From positions 79,488 through 86,826 of the forward strand of contig MHFD01000021.1 in NCBI GenBank assembly GCA_001804045.1: a stretch of 7,339 bases of DNA. Reading direction: 5' to 3'. Made by a program: the position numbers and the translations under genes. Source of the stretch: Omnitrophica bacterium RBG_13_46_9. Lineage in GTDB: Bacteria; Omnitrophota; Gorgyraeia; JABMRN01; RBG-13-46-9. Below, one piece after another: positions 4,448-7,339 of the stretch. How positions within the stretch are numbered: position 1 is the stretch's first letter; the number at the start of each line of letters is the position of its first letter. A model generated the notes under the pieces. The model saw only the letters and a program-made list of their open reading frames with translations, was not told where the DNA came from and did not search any database.

Positions 4448-5143
4448 ATGAAAATACTCGCCATAGATACTTCTACGGAATATTTAGGTCTTGCGATAGC
4501 GGAGGATGATAAAATATTAGGCAGCTTCCGTGAGGGGCAGGGCATGAAGCATTCTTCGCTTCTTATGCCGTCCATAGACGGGCTGCTTGCAAAATGTCAT
4601 TTGAGACTCAAGAACATCGAAGTTATTGCTCTAAGCATAGGCCCCGGATCGTTCACGGGCTTAAGGATAGGCGTAGCTGCTTGCAAAGGAATAAACCTCG
4701 TATTTGGCACGCCAATAGTGGATGTGCCTACACTAGACGCCATAGCCTATAACTTCATAAACGAAAAAGAACGTATCCTGTGCCCGCTGATAGACGCAAA
4801 GAAAGGAAAGCTTTACGCCTGTTTCTATGAAAGGCCTATCATAAACCCGGGACTCGCCCATCAGCCCGAATTAAATAAGCTTACCGACTATATGCTGACA
4901 GACCTGGATTATATTCTTGGGAAGATATATAAGCCCACAGTTGTTTTCGGGGATGGTGTTGCTTTATACGGCGCTGATATTAAAAAGAGCCCCTTAATTC
5001 ATATTTCGACCGAAAACTGGTTTCCGAAGGCGGATGTTGTCGCTAAGCTGGGGCTTGCGAAGGCAGCAAAAAGACAGTTTGCCAATCCTGACAAACTCGT
5101 CCCGATGTATTTACATTCGATGTACTGTCAGGTTAAAAAATAG
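4448..5143 (+). CDS. tsaB: tRNA threonylcarbamoyladenosine biosynthesis protein TsaB
   Basis: ASKHA-fold partner protein that binds TsaD and, with TsaE, supports t6A37 formation; it has no full catalytic site of its own. Signatures: MKILAIDTST at the N-terminus (Asp7), GMKHSSLLMPSID (32-44), SIGPGSFTGLRIGVAACKG (63-81), VDVPTLDAIA (91-100) and LIDAKKGKLYACFYE (114-128). The length of 231 residues is normal. ATG 4448 is fixed by the conserved N-terminal strand; GGA at 4443-4445 is too close to act as a normal Shine-Dalgarno. It is probably co-transcribed with tsaE and thiL upstream. TsaD and RimI, often the next genes, are not in the window. The TAG stop is the first triplet of the following heptad array. 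Confidence 0.94.
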   Translation: MKILAIDTSTEYLGLAIAEDDKILGSFREGQGMKHSSLLMPSIDGLLAKCHLRLKNIEVIALSIGPGSFTGLRIGVAACKGINLVFGTPIVDVPTLDAIAYNFINEKERILCPLIDAKKGKLYACFYERPIINPGLAHQPELNKLTDYMLTDLDYILGKIYKPTVVFGDGVALYGADIKKSPLIHISTENWFPKADVVAKLGLAKAAKRQFANPDKLVPMYLHSMYCQVKK

Positions 5144-5203
5144 CTGTCAGCTCTCGGCTCTCAGCTTTCAGCTATCAGCGGCTGATAGCTGAAAGCTGAT
5201 AAC
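5141..5203. repeat. nine-unit heptad array containing a perfect 39-base palindrome
   Basis: Heptads run in register from the tsaB stop: TAGCTGT (5141-5147), CAGCTCT, CGGCTCT, CAGCTTT, CAGCTAT, then through the symmetry centre into TGATAGC, TGAAAGC, TGATAAC. TCAGCTTTCAGCTATCAGC (5161-5179) is perfectly complementary to 5181-5199 around the single base 5180. A second small inverted repeat, GATAAC-ATC-GTTATC, follows at 5198-5212. The palindrome ends 28 bases before the alr ATG. No T-tract follows, so termination is unlikely. Confidence 0.85.
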
Positions 5204-5227
5204 ATCGTTATCAATGATAATAATAAC

Positions 5228-6361
5228 ATGAAATCGAATATGACCTATCGTCCCACGTGGGCGGAGATAGACTTAGGCGCCATACGGTATAACCAAAAAA
5301 GCATACAGTCTATTTTGGGCACAAGGTCCAAAATAATGGCTGTCGTAAAGGCCAATGCTTACGGGCACGGCATAGTAGAAGTTTCAAAGGTTTTAGAGGG
5401 GTTGAAGATAACGTATTTAGGCGTTGCGACGCTGGATGAGGCGCTGGTATTACGTAAAGCAAATATAAGATTACCCATACTGATTCTCGGTTCTGTCCTT
5501 CCCGGGGAGTCAGAAGCCGCGGTTAAAAATAATATAACATTGACCCTGTGTAACAAGGAGCTCCTGGGCGCTTTTAAGGATCTCGCCAAGAAGAGATTAT
5601 CCCCCAAGGTGCATGTAAAAGTAGATACGGGTATGGGGAGAATAGGCGTTTGGCACGAGGATGCTATAGAATTCATAATAAACGCGAAAAACGAATGCCG
5701 GAATCTGGATATAGAAGGCATCTATACCCATTTTTCCATCGCGGGACGGGACAAATTTTTTACCCAGTATCAGATAGATTCTTTTGAAGGGATACTGTCA
5801 GGTTTAAAAGAATTAGGTATATCAGTGCCGTTCAGGCACGCGGCCAACTCGATTGCCGTTGTAGATTGGAAAAAATCTCACCTGAATATGGTAAGGCCAG
5901 GTATAATAATATACGGGATCTATCCTAAAAGAAACTTCCCCCGGTTAATAAATTTGAAGCCCGCGCTCTCCCTTAAAACAAAGATAGTGTTCCTGAAAGA
6001 TGTCCCGCCAGGCAGGTCCATAAGCTATGGCCGGACTTACATAACCCAGAGAGATACGAAAATCGCGACTCTTCCCATAGGTTATGCCGATGGCTATGGC
6101 AGGATCCTATCCAATAAAGCCGAAGTTCTAATAAGAGGGCAGCGCGCTCCGGTGATCGGGAAAGTAACTATGGACCAGACCATGGTCGACGTAGGCCATG
6201 TTAAATATGTAAAAGTTGGAGACGAAGTAGTACTTATTGGAAAACAGAAACAAGAAGAAATAAGGGTTGAAAGACTCGCCCGCCTTTCCGGTACCATTCC
6301 GTATGAAATAATAACCGGCATAACATCCCGCGTTCCAAGACGGTATAAAAATCAATCATAA
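5228..6361 (+). CDS. alr: alanine racemase
   Basis: PLP-dependent cytoplasmic enzyme interconverting L- and D-alanine, supplying D-Ala for peptidoglycan. Key residues are present: Lys41 in AVVKANAYGHG (Schiff-base lysine), Tyr267 in SISYGRTY (second catalytic base), Lys131 and Arg138 in VKVDTGMGRIG, and the substrate-side KVTMDQTMVDV (312-322). Positions match Lys39, Lys129, Arg136 and Tyr265 of the Geobacillus enzyme with a constant offset of two. TLPIGYADGYGR (281-292) and the C-terminal GTIPYEIITGITSRVPRRY are also typical. At 377 residues it is full length. ATG 5228 is taken as the start; ATG 5240 (residue 5) is a credible alternative, and neither has a Shine-Dalgarno. It follows tsaB by 84 bases of repeat and may share the thiL-tsaE-tsaB transcript. 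Confidence 0.97.
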   Translation: MKSNMTYRPTWAEIDLGAIRYNQKSIQSILGTRSKIMAVVKANAYGHGIVEVSKVLEGLKITYLGVATLDEALVLRKANIRLPILILGSVLPGESEAAVKNNITLTLCNKELLGAFKDLAKKRLSPKVHVKVDTGMGRIGVWHEDAIEFIINAKNECRNLDIEGIYTHFSIAGRDKFFTQYQIDSFEGILSGLKELGISVPFRHAANSIAVVDWKKSHLNMVRPGIIIYGIYPKRNFPRLINLKPALSLKTKIVFLKDVPPGRSISYGRTYITQRDTKIATLPIGYADGYGRILSNKAEVLIRGQRAPVIGKVTMDQTMVDVGHVKYVKVGDEVVLIGKQKQEEIRVERLARLSGTIPYEIITGITSRVPRRYKNQS

Positions 6362-6399
6362 GTATATGTAAGAAATCGCAGTTTTGTTAGGGCATAAAA

Positions 6400-6418
6400 A
6401 AGTAAGTCTAGTTTACTT
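6400..6418. promoter_or_regulatory. inverted repeat overlapping the -35 region (possible operator)
   Basis: AAGTAA (6400-6405) and TTACTT (6413-6418) form perfect 6-bp arms around a 7-base centre. The right arm overlaps the proposed -35 hexamer at 6417-6422, a position where repressor or activator sites are common. The operator role is inference only. Confidence 0.3.
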
Positions 6419-6445
6419 GCATATTTTCTAAGTTTCTGGTATACT
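6417..6445 (+). promoter_or_regulatory. sigma-70-type promoter with extended -10
   Basis: TTGCAT (6417-6422), a 17-base spacer and TATACT (6440-6445) preceded by TGG (6437-6439), an extended -10 motif. Expected transcription start is near 6452. It lies 56 bases after alr and points toward the gene at 6646, giving a leader of about 195 bases that would contain both terminators below. The -10 is strong, the -35 only moderate. Confidence 0.55.
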
Positions 6446-6470
6446 AACATTTGTGGAATTGTAAAAGATT

Positions 6471-6496
6471 TGTAACAAGTTTTGTTACATTTTTTT
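6471..6496 (+). terminator. intrinsic terminator 1, stem TGTAACAA with T7
   Basis: TGTAACAA (6471-6478) pairs perfectly with 6482-6489 around GTT, followed by seven T (6490-6496). The stem is AT-rich and hence modest. It can end readthrough from alr, or, if the promoter at 6417-6445 is used, stop that transcript after about 45 bases. Confidence 0.6.
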
Positions 6497-6551
6497 AAAA
6501 ATACTTACTAAAAGGATTAAAAAAGTGCCAAACAAAAAAAGTTTATATGAA

Positions 6552-6593
6552 CCCTGTAAGAAATCCGCAGGAAATTTTACAGGGATTTTTTTT
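6552..6593 (+). terminator. intrinsic terminator 2, stem CCCTGTAA with T8
   Basis: CCCTGTAA (6552-6559) pairs with TTACAGGG (6577-6584), extended by G-U and A-T pairs and an inner TCC-GCA-GGA hairpin. After one A come eight T (6586-6593). This is the best terminator in the window. It lies 52 bases before the next start codon, so it either closes the upstream unit or controls entry into the downstream gene. Confidence 0.8.
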
Positions 6594-6632
6594 GTCTACA
6601 AATTAAAAATATTAAAAAAGATTAAATTAGAT

Positions 6633-6638
6633 GGAGGG
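6633..6638 (+). promoter_or_regulatory. strong Shine-Dalgarno GGAGGG
   Basis: GGAGGG with seven bases to the ATG at 6646, the only strong ribosome-binding site in the window. It fixes the start of the last gene and contrasts with the five upstream genes, whose starts lack such a motif. Confidence 0.85.
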
Positions 6639-6645
6639 CAATAAA

Positions 6646-7339
6646 ATGAAAAGAAGAATTATAAAAATAATAGATGTTTTACTTATAATTGTCTTTATGT
6701 CAACCTACGCGGTCGGGCAAGACTCGTGTTGGCTTTTTTATGATGATGATGAAACCGACTTGGGTGTGCGAACGGCGGCAAGAAGTACTTATGATTACAA
6801 GCGGCCAAACTACGTTGCGGTTTCTACATCAGCGCTATCTGCGCGTCCATTCTTCTATGATAATAAGGAAACGGGCCTCTTTGGCGAAGAAAGCCATGAG
6901 GCATTTCTTGAGAGGCACCTTATGGGAAGCTACGCTCCGGAGACAGCTTCCGCCGTTTTGGCACAACCCGATACTTCTTCCGGTATAATTTCGATTGATT
7001 CAGCACCATCCGACATTCTCGAATACTATGAATCCGGCAATCTAAAGTCTAGGATACTCGCCGAGCCCGATGAGGAAGGTTTTATAAGATATGAATACCT
7101 TGACGAGGATTTCTACGGAGACAAAAAGGGCAGGATAAATAAGGCGGTGAGGCCGGATGGCTCCTATGACCTATTTATCGAATATTGGGATTCCACTGAC
7201 CTCCTCAAAGTAAAATACGAATATAACGCCGAAGGTGTACTCACCCGCGAATGGCACGCACTCGAACCCGACTGGAGCCACTTCTACAGGACAGACTATT
7301 ATCTCTCTCCCCATGTCCCCAGCGAGACGATATATTTCA
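6646..7339 (+). CDS. secreted protein with YwqK/RHS-like repeats, 3'-partial
   Basis: Open from ATG 6646 to the window end (231 complete codons, no stop). The start is supported by GGAGGG seven bases upstream. Residues 1-24 look like a Sec signal peptide: basic MKRRIIK, hydrophobic VLLIIVFM, then STYAVGQ with likely cleavage after Tyr-Ala or shortly beyond. There is no lipobox, although Cys28 lies nearby. The next part is acidic and Tyr-rich (YDDDETDLG at 32-40). From about residue 124 the sequence resembles tandem 'Y-x-x-G-x-L' repeats: ILEYYESGNLKSR, then GFIRYEYLDEDF, RPDGSYDLFIEYW and KYEYNAEGVLTREW. This spacing recalls MORN-like YwqK and RHS/YD repeats of exported proteins. Function unknown; an extracellular or envelope role is inferred. 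Its own promoter/terminator region suggests a unit separate from alr. Confidence 0.8.
   Translation, partial: MKRRIIKIIDVLLIIVFMSTYAVGQDSCWLFYDDDETDLGVRTAARSTYDYKRPNYVAVSTSALSARPFFYDNKETGLFGEESHEAFLERHLMGSYAPETASAVLAQPDTSSGIISIDSAPSDILEYYESGNLKSRILAEPDEEGFIRYEYLDEDFYGDKKGRINKAVRPDGSYDLFIEYWDSTDLLKVKYEYNAEGVLTREWHALEPDWSHFYRTDYYLSPHVPSETIYF

Noticed and set aside
6547..6606. 19-codon leader peptide ORF over terminator 2
   Set aside because: No Shine-Dalgarno and no run of regulatory codons; it is explained by the terminator sequence.
783..6645. tRNA or other standard RNA genes in the spacers
   Set aside because: No cloverleaf, T-loop motif or rRNA-like segment was recognised by eye in any spacer.
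6689..6988. 99-codon open frame in another + frame
   Set aside because: The frame from 6646 has a strong Shine-Dalgarno, a signal peptide and stays open to the window end; this one has none of these.

Overview
The window reads as a stretch of chromosome from an uncultivated, probably Gram-negative bacterium. All recognisable genes are on the + strand. The dense intergenic short-word repeats (AGCTCATAGCTCAT-like, GGTCACC-like, GCTGATAGCTGAAAGCTGA-like) remind me of Candidatus Omnitrophota and related candidate-phylum genomes. That placement is inference from memory; no marker gene here proves it.

Layout: (1) 18-782, a CPBP-family (CAAX-protease-like) intramembrane protease, possibly cut at its 5' end by the window edge. 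(2) 783-1113, a spacer with two short heptad arrays around three strong hairpins. (3) 1114-2142, mtnA (methionine salvage). (4) 2143-2906, a 764-base spacer made almost wholly of degenerate tandem arrays with unit lengths of 7, 9 and 10 bases, palindromic elements and one TIR-bounded element. (5) 2907-3797 thiL, 3940-4398 tsaE, 4448-5143 tsaB and 5228-6361 alr, separated by short spacers that are themselves repeat arrays. (6) 6362-6645, a different kind of spacer: AT-rich, with a good sigma-70-type promoter, two intrinsic terminators and a strong Shine-Dalgarno site. (7) 6646-7339, the 5' part of a secreted protein with YwqK/RHS-like repeats, running off the window.

The genes are housekeeping functions: the last step of thiamine diphosphate synthesis (ThiL), two accessory proteins of tRNA t6A37 formation (TsaE, TsaB), D-alanine supply for peptidoglycan (Alr) and methylthioribose-1-phosphate isomerisation (MtnA). 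The order thiL-tsaE-tsaB matches the Bacillus subtilis thiL-ydiB-ydiC cluster; here alr stands where rimI and tsaD would follow.

The unusual part is between the genes. At least ten arrays keep an exact 7-base period while their sequence drifts, and others use 8, 9 or 10 bases. The stop codons of mtnA and tsaB are the first three bases of a heptad array, and the last 13 or so residues of TsaE are encoded inside one. Several arrays form long inverted repeats, including a perfect 39-base palindrome between tsaB and alr. I know of a loose parallel in the heptanucleotide STRR repeats of filamentous cyanobacteria, but cannot say from this window what these arrays do.
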